A DNA stretch of 6,255 nucleotides from an uncultured bacterium (GTDB lineage: Bacteria > Bacteroidota > Bacteroidia > Bacteroidales > CAIWKO01): assembly GCA_903916135.1 (NCBI GenBank), contig CAIWVT010000626.1, positions 1 through 6,255 of the forward strand, in the 5' to 3' direction. Every line of letters begins with the position of its first letter. The stretch's first letter is position 1. The position numbers and the translations under genes were made by a program. Of this stretch, positions 1 to 5,310 are shown one piece after another. The notes beneath the pieces are model-generated. The model was given only the letters and a program-made list of their open reading frames with translations. It was not told the origin of the DNA and made no database searches.

Positions 1-423
1 ACAGCCAAAGGAACCATGACGGGTCATTTTTACGAAAAGGATGCCCCGGGCACCGTTAAAAACTTTGTGGACCTTGCTAAAAAAGGTTTCTACAATGGAC
101 TCACGTTTCATCGCGTGATTCCCGACTTTGTGATTCAAGGGGGATGTCCGCAAGGAACCGGGGTTGGCGGTCCGGGTTATAAAATCAAATGCGAATTGGA
201 CGGCGAAAATCAATATCACGACCGCGGTGTATTGTCCATGGCTCATGCCGGAAGAGACACAGGAGGTTCGCAGTTCTTTATTTGTCACAGCCGCAGGAAC
301 ACAGCCCACTTAGACCGAAACCACACCTGCTTTGGCAAAGTGGTTGACGGGCTGGATGTCATTGACGATATCCGCCAAGGCGATGTGATTGATGAAATCG
401 AAATTATCGAAAGTCAAGAATAA
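1..423 (+). CDS. Peptidyl-prolyl cis-trans isomerase, cyclophilin type (5' end cut by window)
   Basis: Cyclophilins catalyse cis-trans isomerisation of X-Pro peptide bonds during protein folding. The frame is open to base 1, so the first codons lie outside the window; the ATG at 16 is internal to the fold and is not the real start. The 140 visible residues cover nearly the whole domain. The core FHRVIPDFVIQGG is at visible residues 36-48, with catalytic Arg38 and binding-pocket Phe43 and Gln46. GGSQFFI (88-94), HLD (103-105) and NHTCFGKV (107-114) follow. The position of cyclophilin A Trp121 is His103 here, in a loop two residues longer. That Trp is known to matter for cyclosporin binding, so weak drug binding is an inference. 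The small size suggests a single-domain cytoplasmic enzyme, but a signal peptide upstream cannot be excluded. The next gene begins about 120 bp downstream on the same strand. Confidence 0.95.
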   Translation, partial: TAKGTMTGHFYEKDAPGTVKNFVDLAKKGFYNGLTFHRVIPDFVIQGGCPQGTGVGGPGYKIKCELDGENQYHDRGVLSMAHAGRDTGGSQFFICHSRRNTAHLDRNHTCFGKVVDGLDVIDDIRQGDVIDEIEIIESQE

Positions 424-451
424 ATTGTTGTTCACACTGCTTTCATTGCAG

Positions 452-481
452 TTGTATCTCGAATAATTTTTTTTCACTTTG
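452..481 (+). promoter_or_regulatory. Possible Bacteroidota-type promoter for the metallophosphoesterase gene
   Basis: TTG at 452-454 is followed after 19 bases by TCACTTTG at 474-481. This fits the -33 TTG and -7 TAnnTTTG pattern with one mismatch at the second base of the -7 element. It lies about 60 bp before the ATG at 541 and overlaps a run of eight T's (467-474). The assignment rests on motif and spacing only. Confidence 0.35.
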
Positions 482-540
482 CATAAAAAAGTGTCAGAGT
501 TTTTGTCATTTTCGTCTTATCCATTAAAATAACATTGCTG

Positions 541-1362
541 ATGAAGTTATTATTTAAAATATTCGGGCTAATGGGGTTTTGGGTTGCTGCTGTAACGATG
601 TGTGCGGCACAAACAGCTTCTTTTAATGATTCGGTTATCGTGGTGTTTGGCGATACACGCACAAATCATGAGGTGCACAAGGTGCTGGTGAAGGATATTA
701 TGAACTTCAAGCCTGTGGCAGTATTTCATACGGGGGATTTGGTTTTTAATGGGGCGAAGAATTCAGAGTGGACTTTGTTTAAATCTATCATGAAGCCTAT
801 TATTGATAGTTCGAGGTTGTATCCAAGCTTTGGGAATCATGAGATGCACAGCAAATTGATGTCGAAAGATTTTACGATGCCCAATAATGGAAAGTGGTAT
901 GCAGTGAATTTAATGGGTATTCATTTTGTGGTGTTGGACAATTATTCGGATTTCTCGGTGGCGTCGGAGCAATACATGTGGTTGGTAGCAGATTTAAGTT
1001 CTGTTCCAAAAAATATGTTTCGGGCGGTGGTGATGCATTTGCCTGTTTACACTTCGGGACCTCACAAAACGAAGTTGAAACAAATCAGGAAGACATTAGT
1101 GCCCGTGTTTGAGAAATATGGCGTGAATGTTGTTTTTAGCGGGCATGTACATTGCTATGAAAACGCTTCGGCGCACAATATTTATTATATCACCACGGGA
1201 GGAGGAGGCGCGCCTCTGTATTCAAAAGCAACAAACATTCCTGAATCGAAGATGTATATGAAAACATATAATTTCTGCACTTTGCAAATAAAAAATAAGG
1301 CGTTGGAAATACAGGCATTGGATACAAATTTGAGGGTGATAGATGAGTTTAGTATCAAGTAG
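541..1362 (+). CDS. Secreted calcineurin-like metallophosphoesterase
   Basis: A 273-residue protein of the dinuclear metal phosphoesterase superfamily. The ATG at 541 is chosen over the in-frame TTG at 535 because it directly begins a good signal peptide: Lys2, a hydrophobic stretch to about residue 20, then CAAQ with likely cleavage near residue 23. The product is therefore probably periplasmic or exported. The metal-binding motifs appear in the expected order: GDTR (37-40), GDLV (65-68), GNHE (98-101), His166 in VVMHLP, and GHVH (201-204) followed by CYE. The first motif lacks the His of the usual D-x-H signature. With GHVHCYE and a Gly-rich TTGGGGAPLY stretch, this resembles purple-acid-phosphatase-like members. 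The substrate cannot be told from sequence; phosphomonoester or nucleotide hydrolysis are options. There is no T9SS sorting tail. It appears to be transcribed separately from both neighbours. Confidence 0.9.
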   Translation: MKLLFKIFGLMGFWVAAVTMCAAQTASFNDSVIVVFGDTRTNHEVHKVLVKDIMNFKPVAVFHTGDLVFNGAKNSEWTLFKSIMKPIIDSSRLYPSFGNHEMHSKLMSKDFTMPNNGKWYAVNLMGIHFVVLDNYSDFSVASEQYMWLVADLSSVPKNMFRAVVMHLPVYTSGPHKTKLKQIRKTLVPVFEKYGVNVVFSGHVHCYENASAHNIYYITTGGGGAPLYSKATNIPESKMYMKTYNFCTLQIKNKALEIQALDTNLRVIDEFSIK

Positions 1363-1622
1363 GTTGGGTTCCGTATTTGGTAATCGAGTTTATGGAAAGA
1401 GACAGTAAAATTGAACTTTAACAGCTAATCGGCATTATACCCAATTGGGTTCGGACTAAAATAAAGTATGTAATGGTATCGCTTCGCCCCTGATGGTTCC
1501 ACATCCATTGGCAAGCACGTAAACAACCCTTTATAGTTTGTGTAGAAAAAATATAATACAAAAACCATAATAGAGTCAAAAAAACATTTTACATTTGCAG
1601 ATTAATTCTAAACTCAATTATT
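1363..1622. other. 260-bp intergenic region with a 12-bp palindrome
   Basis: No convincing gene is present. The stretch contains a perfect 12-bp palindrome, ACCCAATTGGGT, at 1439-1450, and TAATCGAGT at 1381-1389, the reverse complement of a 9-mer found in the 100-bp repeats downstream. On the minus strand a 28-codon open frame (1504 to 1418, starting MWNHQGRSDT) spans the palindrome. It has no recognisable domain, and I treat it as a possible noncoding dispersed element rather than a gene. The last 35 bases hold the promoter element of the next gene. Confidence 0.4.
1590..1597 (+). promoter_or_regulatory. -7 promoter element (TACATTTG) of the 510-residue protein gene
   Basis: TACATTTG matches the Bacteroidota -7 consensus TAnnTTTG exactly and lies 25 bases before the ATG at 1623, giving a short leader. 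No TTG is found at the expected 19-21 base spacing upstream, so the -33 part is weak or absent. Confidence 0.5.
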
Positions 1623-3155
1623 ATGAAAAAAGCCTTTATTCTCCTTGCGTTGACCGTAGTAATGTTTCCGATGTTTGCTCAAAAAAACATGAACTGGCAA
1701 AAAATTGATAGTCCAAAAGATGACTATGTGTTTAAATATTTTTATCAATATACGAATGATGTTTACAAAGCCATTTTCACCATTCCAAACGTCAAGCCCT
1801 TTCAACCCATAAAGAATCAAATATTTATTCGTACGTTCAATTCCGATTTGAGTAAATTTCAGGAAGAAGGCATCCCTTCCGAATCGCCTTACGAAGTCTC
1901 CATCACAGGATTTTATAACTATACCGTGTTTTATGGCAGCACAGACGAAAACAAAAACCCCATGATGCAATATCGCGAACCTAACAAACTCGTGATTGCT
2001 GATGCCAAATTGAACCCTTTGATACAAGAAACCTACGCGGTTCATGGCAAACGACAAAAATTTGCGGGTACGCCAAGAGCTTATAAATCGTTGGATAGTA
2101 CCCATCTGATTGTTATAAATACCATTATTAAAAGTCCCGACAAGCCGTCCCTGAAAGAAAGTCCACGCATGGATTATATCACCATTTATGATAAAGATTT
2201 GAAAGTAGTGTGGAATGATTCTATTGATTATGAAACAATTTTTGGCGTTGGCATACCGCTCAATAATTGTGATGTCAATTATGTCAACAACAAACTTTAT
2301 ATCATTGCTTCGCATCGAACCATCCCCACCAAAAAACTCAAAGCATCGCTCTATGTGGTTCGCTATGATAGCCCCCAATCCTACAAAGTTATCTATAAAG
2401 AAATTATGCCCAACGATCAATTTTCCTTTGCATGTCTGAAAAGCAAAGACGCCCAATTTGTCATCAGCGGCATCAACCAAGTGCCCAATTCAACCAGCAA
2501 GAAACAATTGTTTTTCATCAGCATGGATTTGCAAAACTTAGGCAACGACCCCATTGTGAAAAAATATCCCATAGATAAAGTGTTCTTAGCGCGCTATCCT
2601 GAATACAAAGCTATTTTGTTGCCCTACATATCCTATCCTTCCGATTTGATTTTGGTGAACGACGGCATTCTATATTGCAGCGAATATCATTTGGAGGTAA
2701 CCCGTACCACCAATTCATCCAGCTCAACCACCTATTATAACAAAGCGCTTACCTTCATCAAATTCGATATGGACGGCAAGATTGAATGGATTAAAATGAT
2801 TGAAAAATATACCGCCAGCAAAACTGCCTATTACGAATATTTTTCACAAGCATATCTGTCCGACGGCAAAGTGGTGGTGTTTTATTACGATTATCTCGAC
2901 AACATCTACAAAGATAAATATAAAGGCAAATTCCTCTCGTTTATCTTAGATAGCAAAATGTGTTTGGCACAAGCCATCATTGATGGCGATGGCACAATCC
3001 ATAAATCGCTTATTTATAACATAGGTGAAAACGGAACCCGTGCCAATTTGAATCGCATGCGCCAGATAGATAATTCCCGCTTTTTTCTGTGCGGAAGCGG
3101 CATCAACATGAAAACCCGCGGCGATTTTGCTACCATCTATGATTTGAAAGAATAA
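1623..3155 (+). CDS. Secreted protein of unknown function, 510 residues
   Basis: I do not recognise a named family. The start is the ATG at 1623, just after a good -7 element, and it begins a typical signal peptide: Lys2-Lys3, a hydrophobic core, then MFAQ with likely cleavage after Ala19. The mature part has no further membrane segment. It is rich in aromatic residues and in short alternating hydrophobic stretches of the kind seen in beta-sheet proteins, with repeated phrases such as FDMDGKIEWIKMI and FISMDLQNLG. A beta-propeller-like fold is possible but is inference. A Ser/Thr-rich stretch, TRTTNSSSSTTYY, lies at 360-372 and is probably a loop. There is no T9SS sorting domain at the C-terminus (it ends DFATIYDLKE) and no lipobox, so a soluble periplasmic protein is the simplest reading. 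The gene stands alone, with a promoter element in front and a strong terminator behind. Confidence 0.85.
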   Translation: MKKAFILLALTVVMFPMFAQKNMNWQKIDSPKDDYVFKYFYQYTNDVYKAIFTIPNVKPFQPIKNQIFIRTFNSDLSKFQEEGIPSESPYEVSITGFYNYTVFYGSTDENKNPMMQYREPNKLVIADAKLNPLIQETYAVHGKRQKFAGTPRAYKSLDSTHLIVINTIIKSPDKPSLKESPRMDYITIYDKDLKVVWNDSIDYETIFGVGIPLNNCDVNYVNNKLYIIASHRTIPTKKLKASLYVVRYDSPQSYKVIYKEIMPNDQFSFACLKSKDAQFVISGINQVPNSTSKKQLFFISMDLQNLGNDPIVKKYPIDKVFLARYPEYKAILLPYISYPSDLILVNDGILYCSEYHLEVTRTTNSSSSTTYYNKALTFIKFDMDGKIEWIKMIEKYTASKTAYYEYFSQAYLSDGKVVVFYYDYLDNIYKDKYKGKFLSFILDSKMCLAQAIIDGDGTIHKSLIYNIGENGTRANLNRMRQIDNSRFFLCGSGINMKTRGDFATIYDLKE

Positions 3156-3184
3156 AAGGAACATATTTGTTTCGATAAAAAAGG

Positions 3185-3222
3185 AAAAGGCTTGCCTCTT
3201 TGCGGGGGCAAGCCTTTTGTTT
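3185..3222 (+). terminator. Intrinsic terminator after the 510-residue protein gene
   Basis: Perfect 12-bp stem: AAAAGGCTTGCC (3185-3196) pairs with GGCAAGCCTTTT (3207-3218) around a 10-base loop, and the T-rich tail continues to about 3223. It begins 29 bases after the stop codon. The A-run on the left arm could give some termination on the minus strand as well. Confidence 0.85.
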
Positions 3223-3223
3223 T

Positions 3224-3369
3224 GGAGAGTAGAGTAGTAAATCTTTTAAAAAGGAATTGTCTTTATTGATATTACAGGGAAGGCAGAGACTGCTTCTGAA
3301 CAGGGATTAAGTAGTTAAAAACTACTATTTAATTGTTTCGATGTTGCACACTACGAACAACGGGTTCTA
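3224..3369. other. Gene-free stretch with a small hairpin, before repeat copy A
   Basis: No open frame or recognisable gene remnant is seen here. The only structure is a 7-bp hairpin, AGTAGTT (3310-3316) with AACTACT (3320-3326) around an AAA loop, followed by AT-rich sequence. It is too weak to name as a terminator. Confidence 0.4.
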
Positions 3370-3469
3370 CCTTAGCCAAACCTAATTCCTTTCATTTTTT
3401 TATAGCCTTAGTCGAACGGGGCGCACTCCGTCAGCTAACTACTGGCGGAGCCGTCTACTCGATTAGCGG
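3370..3469 (+). repeat. 100-bp dispersed repeat, copy A
   Basis: By hand alignment it matches 5311-5410 at 95 of 100 positions, same orientation, no gaps. The five differences are at bases 20, 35, 43, 61 and 97 of the repeat. It contains CCTTAGCC near the start and a diverged second copy (CCTTAGTC) 36 bases later, a T-run, then an imperfect palindrome: CTCCGTCAG (3426-3434) pairs with CTGGCGGAG (3442-3450) around CTAACTA, with one G-T wobble. Outer ACGG/CCGT and TCGA/TCGA pairs may extend the stem. It ends with ACTCGATTA. It does not look coding and lies 93 bp beyond the 3' end of the minus-strand lipoprotein gene. A REP- or MITE-like nonautonomous element is possible. Confidence 0.9.
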
Positions 3470-3562
3470 CAGTATGTTTGTTCATCTTAAGATTTATAGT
3501 CAGAAGTTCACGCATATCTTTTATTGATTCTATTTGGTTATTTACTAAATTGTCAATTTTTG

Positions 3563-4072
3563 TTATAGCTTTTCAGCTTTTGAAACAAACATCAAAACAT
3601 CAGTGTGATGATGACCATTATGTGCACCATAAAATTGTCCTGTAACTCTAATCCGCTTGTTCACCAAAGAATGAAGTGAAACTTCATCCGTTGGTGCTAA
3701 TTGAAATTTAGTAATTCCTTTTGTTGTTTCATCAAAACTAATATTATCAGAAGTCTGAATTACATTAATTGATTTGTCAGGATATAAAATGTAAGAATAC
3801 TCTTTAGTATCTGTCTCAGGTGATTCTCCATAGTTTGGTGGTCCATTGTAGAGTTCAACTTTTAGAGTCCCACTTATAGTTGAAACGGTTGGTTCAAAAT
3901 AATAGTCTTGTAATGTTCCTGTCGACTTAACTTGTGCTATGCTATCCGCTGTCCCTTGGTTAAAATTTTTTTTGTCTGAAGTGTCGGTGGAATTTACTTG
4001 CGAATTATTATTACAACTTGTCAGAAGGTAAGTTGTCAATATAAGTCCAAATAGTTGTTTTGTAAATCTCAT
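3563..4072 (-). CDS. DUF4431-type lipoprotein
   Basis: A 169-residue predicted lipoprotein. Residues 1-20 form a lipoprotein signal peptide with lipobox LTSC, lipidated at Cys20, followed by an Asn/Ser/Thr-rich linker to about residue 50. Residues 57-163 resemble DUF4431: PTVSTISGTLK, the signature NGPPNYGE (76-83), YILYPDKSINV, FQLAP, KRIRVTGQFYGAH and GHHHTDVLMFV (153-163). The family is small and of unknown biochemical function; the triple His might bind metal, but that is a guess. Translation signals are good: AGAAGG (4086-4081) lies 8 bases before the ATG. A 42-codon ORF ends only 3 bases before this start, so the two may be co-translated. The gene is AT-richer than the plus-strand genes and sits between the two 100-bp repeats, which suggests acquired cargo. 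Confidence 0.8.
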   Translation of the reverse strand: MRFTKQLFGLILTTYLLTSCNNNSQVNSTDTSDKKNFNQGTADSIAQVKSTGTLQDYYFEPTVSTISGTLKVELYNGPPNYGESPETDTKEYSYILYPDKSINVIQTSDNISFDETTKGITKFQLAPTDEVSLHSLVNKRIRVTGQFYGAHNGHHHTDVLMFVSKAEKL

Positions 4073-4075
4073 TTT

Positions 4076-4204
4076 TTAGACCTTCTGTTGTGATTTGATT
4101 ATGTCTGGTTTTATTGCCACATAACGATTTAGTCCCTGCCTAATAGCAGCAACATCCACTTTATTTATTACGACAACCGAGCTAATAAGAATGCTTGCCG
4201 CCAT
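4076..4204 (-). other. Small leader or remnant ORF, 42 codons, upstream of the DUF4431 gene
   Basis: It follows a perfect -7 element (4230-4223), starts at the ATG at 4204 and ends 3 bases before the DUF4431 ATG. The first residues, MAASILISSVVVINK, could be the start of a membrane or secreted protein, but the rest is encoded by junction-like sequence (4152-4114). The arrangement mirrors the truncated HicB-like ORF before the DUF6766 gene. I do not recognise the parent gene. It may be untranslated or act only as a translational leader. Confidence 0.35.
4114..4152 (-). other. Cassette-junction-like half site upstream of the DUF4431 gene
   Basis: Read on the minus strand this contains GGCAGGGACTAAATCG followed by TTATGTGGCAA. 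The last part resembles ATTATGTGCAA in the junction before the DUF6766 gene (5148-5138). A partner arm may lie beyond the lipoprotein gene: ACTAAATTGT at 3544-3553 (+) matches ACTAAATCGT here (4132-4123, minus) at 9 of 10 bases, in inverted orientation. The functional reading is inference. Confidence 0.35.
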
Positions 4205-4222
4205 AAATGTCAATATTTTCAA

Positions 4223-4230
4223 CAAAGATA
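4223..4230 (-). promoter_or_regulatory. -7 promoter element (TATCTTTG) serving the leader ORF and DUF4431 gene
   Basis: TATCTTTG on the minus strand fits TAnnTTTG exactly and lies about 19 bases before the ATG at 4204. A TTTG lies upstream (4249-4246), but at a spacing of 15 rather than 19-21, so the -33 element is doubtful. Confidence 0.45.
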
Positions 4231-4362
4231 CATAATTCCACAATACAAATATAATATCATCCAAATAAAATTCTATTGCACTTATCAATTTCCAATTATC
4301 ACTCGATTATAGCACCTTTTTTTAGCTTATTAGGTCACAACTTTTCATTTTTCATTCCCATG

Positions 4363-4396
4363 AAACCCGCTGATAGCAAGCCTTTGTTGTGCAGCC
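4363..4396 (-). repeat. 3' arm of the cassette-like unit
   Basis: On the minus strand it reads GGCTGCACAACA, AAGGCTTGCTAT and CAGCGGGTTT, beginning 12 bases after the stop codon of the DUF6766 gene. It is the inverted counterpart of the 5' arm at 5138-5184. Confidence 0.6.
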
Positions 4397-4408
4397 ACTG
4401 CTATAATG

Positions 4409-5074
4409 TCAATCTTCAGTTTCCGAACAAGGAGCATCTACCGGCTTCGATTGCGGAGACCCAATTTCCCGTAAATAAATAGAAAGGAAAATAATCGCAA
4501 AAACGGATAGGAACTCGCTCTGCCAGTTTTGAAAAGATTCAAACCAAAGACGGCTGTTATTTAGATACGTCAACATTGTTTCTGTTTGCTTTCCTTCCAA
4601 TAACTGGATTTCATTGAAGTCTTTATTACTTCCATACCAGTGTAAATAAAACGAAATAATAAATAAGAAGAGAAGAGAAAAGGTCAACGAATGTTTATAT
4701 ATCCATAAAAATATCCCACCTCTTTTTACTGGATAGGGAGACTTTGGATGTGCCTTTGGTTCTCTATCTACTTCTTCTTTGCCAGAGAGTTTCTTAGATT
4801 CAGAGGAACCTTTTTGTCTCAGAAATACAGTGAACCAGATGAATAAACCCATCTGAAAAAATTCACTTTCCCAATTTTCAAAAGTCGCTTGAATAAAATG
4901 TCCCGTTTGCAGGTAATAAAAAAAACTTACGATAGGCTGATTATGATCTTTAAGATATTCGAGGTATTGATGCCAACCTGTTATAGCCTGTCCAATTATA
5001 CTGATAACAAACAAAGCCAAAAATGCAATGCTTAAACTATTTTTGTAAACAAATGAATTCTTTTTAGTTGTCAT
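4409..5074 (-). CDS. DUF6766 family membrane protein with internal duplication
   Basis: A 221-residue integral membrane protein of unknown biochemical function; I recognise it as DUF6766. Two homologous halves, about 13-94 and 129-210, align without a gap at an offset of 116 residues: Ser13/Ser129, FENWESEF (65-72)/FQNWQSEF (181-188) and RQKGSSESK (86-94)/REIGSPQSK (202-210). Each half has an N-terminal hydrophobic helix, a polar loop with the FxNWxSEF motif, and a second hydrophobic helix. This predicts four membrane segments (about 14-31, 73-85, 129-146, 188-201). A charged linker, KEEVDREPKAHPKSPYPVKRGG, joins the halves (split here as KEEVDREP, 99-106, and PYPVKRGG, 113-120). The ATG at 5074 is the only sensible start. 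No ribosome binding site is evident, and its transcript probably begins at the HicB-remnant promoter element (5255-5248). Confidence 0.85.
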   Translation of the reverse strand: MTTKKNSFVYKNSLSIAFLALFVISIIGQAITGWHQYLEYLKDHNQPIVSFFYYLQTGHFIQATFENWESEFFQMGLFIWFTVFLRQKGSSESKKLSGKEEVDREPKAHPKSPYPVKRGGIFLWIYKHSLTFSLLFLFIISFYLHWYGSNKDFNEIQLLEGKQTETMLTYLNNSRLWFESFQNWQSEFLSVFAIIFLSIYLREIGSPQSKPVDAPCSETED

Positions 5075-5099
5075 TTTCTGAAAGTAAAAAAATAAATCT

Positions 5100-5231
5100 T
5101 CAAAACAAGCCTCTAATAATTAAATAGTATTTATTGATTGCACATAATGGCTGAGGCTTGCTATTCGGCAGGGCAAACCCGCTGTCTTCATCAGGCTCAA
5201 AAACTGTAGTTAATTTCATACTTATTTTCAT
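5100..5231 (-). pseudogene. 5' remnant of a HicB-like antitoxin gene, truncated at a cassette junction
   Basis: A 43-codon frame starts at the ATG at 5231 (or 5219) behind a perfect -7 element. Its first 19 residues, MKISMKLTTVFEPDEDSGF, look like the N-terminus of a HicB family antitoxin (first beta strand, acidic turn, then Gly-Phe, where HicB normally continues with a strand and an exPG-type motif). From residue 20 the frame reads ALPNSKPQPLCAIN, which is only the translation of the junction arm, and it stops at 5100, 26 bases before the DUF6766 start. The HicB core and any HicA toxin gene are missing. The match rests on a short N-terminus, so the family call is moderate. Its likely present role is as promoter and leader for the downstream gene. 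Confidence 0.5.
5138..5184 (-). repeat. 5' arm of the cassette-like unit, fused to the HicB-like remnant
   Basis: On the minus strand, CAGCGGGTTT is followed by GCCCTGCCGA, ATAGCAAGCC and then ATTATGTGCAA. It is the inverted counterpart of 4363-4396 and carries the second copy of the 10-bp direct repeat. HicB similarity ends at the TTT of the 10-mer. Confidence 0.6.
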
Positions 5232-5247
5232 AGCTAAATCGTTTTTG

Positions 5248-5255
5248 CAAATATA
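5248..5255 (-). promoter_or_regulatory. -7 promoter element (TATATTTG) of the HicB remnant, possibly driving DUF6766
   Basis: TATATTTG on the minus strand is an exact TAnnTTTG match 16 bases before the ATG at 5231. No TTG at the usual -33 spacing is evident. No terminator is seen between it and the DUF6766 start at 5074, so a transcript could run on into that gene. An alternative weak promoter (TTG 5108-5106, 19 bases, TACTTTCA 5086-5079) would place the start of transcription at the ATG itself. Confidence 0.5.
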
Positions 5256-5310
5256 CACAATTTTTGAATCACAGGCATATCCAGTAACAATATCGTTGAC
5301 TAAGGTAGAA

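Larger units (their letters stand above)
4363..5184 (-). mobile_element. Cassette-like unit carrying the DUF6766 gene (10-bp direct repeats, inverted arms)
   Basis: Identical AAACCCGCTG occurs at 4363-4372 and 5175-5184 in the same orientation, 812 bp apart. Just inside are inverted arms: AGGCTTGCTAT on the plus strand at 5154-5164 pairs with AGGCTTGCTAT on the minus strand at 4383-4373, and TGCACATAAT (5139-5148, +) pairs with TGCACAACA (4394-4386, minus). If the ends were joined in a circle, with one copy of the 10-mer, they would form one imperfect palindrome of about 67 bases with the 10-mer near its centre. This resembles an integron attC hairpin or a target-site duplication around inverted repeats, but it matches neither consensus that I know. 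No recombinase or transposase gene is in the window. Mobility is inference; the repeats are directly visible. Confidence 0.55.

Noticed and set aside
436..474. ACTGC/GCAGT hairpin followed by a T-run after the cyclophilin gene
   Set aside because: The stem is only 5 bp and the T-run begins 14 bases later, which is too weak and too far for an intrinsic terminator. The region overlaps a candidate promoter.
535..540. TTG start two codons upstream of the metallophosphoesterase ATG
   Set aside because: The ATG at 541 gives an immediate Lys-containing signal peptide; nothing supports the longer TTG form.
1614..2480. Long minus-strand open frame of 288 codons opposite the 510-residue gene
   Set aside because: It lies antisense to a gene with a clear signal peptide, promoter element and terminator; its composition is that of a shadow frame, with no recognisable motif.
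3448..3469. GAGCCGT in the 100-bp repeat, which recalls group II intron domain V
   Set aside because: The pairing half (ACGGTTC with a GAAA-type loop) is missing downstream in both copies, and there is no maturase gene.
3370..3469. Repeat hairpin as a bidirectional terminator for the minus-strand genes
   Set aside because: On the minus strand the hairpin is followed by an A-run, not a T-run.
3333..3527. Plus-strand open frame of 64 codons over repeat copy A
   Set aside because: It is mostly the noncoding repeat; copy B does not keep an equivalent frame with conserved flanks, and no protein family is recognisable.
4276..4482. Plus-strand open frame of 68 codons
   Set aside because: It crosses the cassette junction and the antisense end of the DUF6766 gene and has no motif.
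4363..5184. Classical integron gene cassette with a standard attC
   Set aside because: The arms resemble the idea of attC (inverted, foldable), but the core GTTRRRY/RYYYAAC boxes are not clearly met and no integron integrase is in view; I keep the neutral term cassette-like unit.
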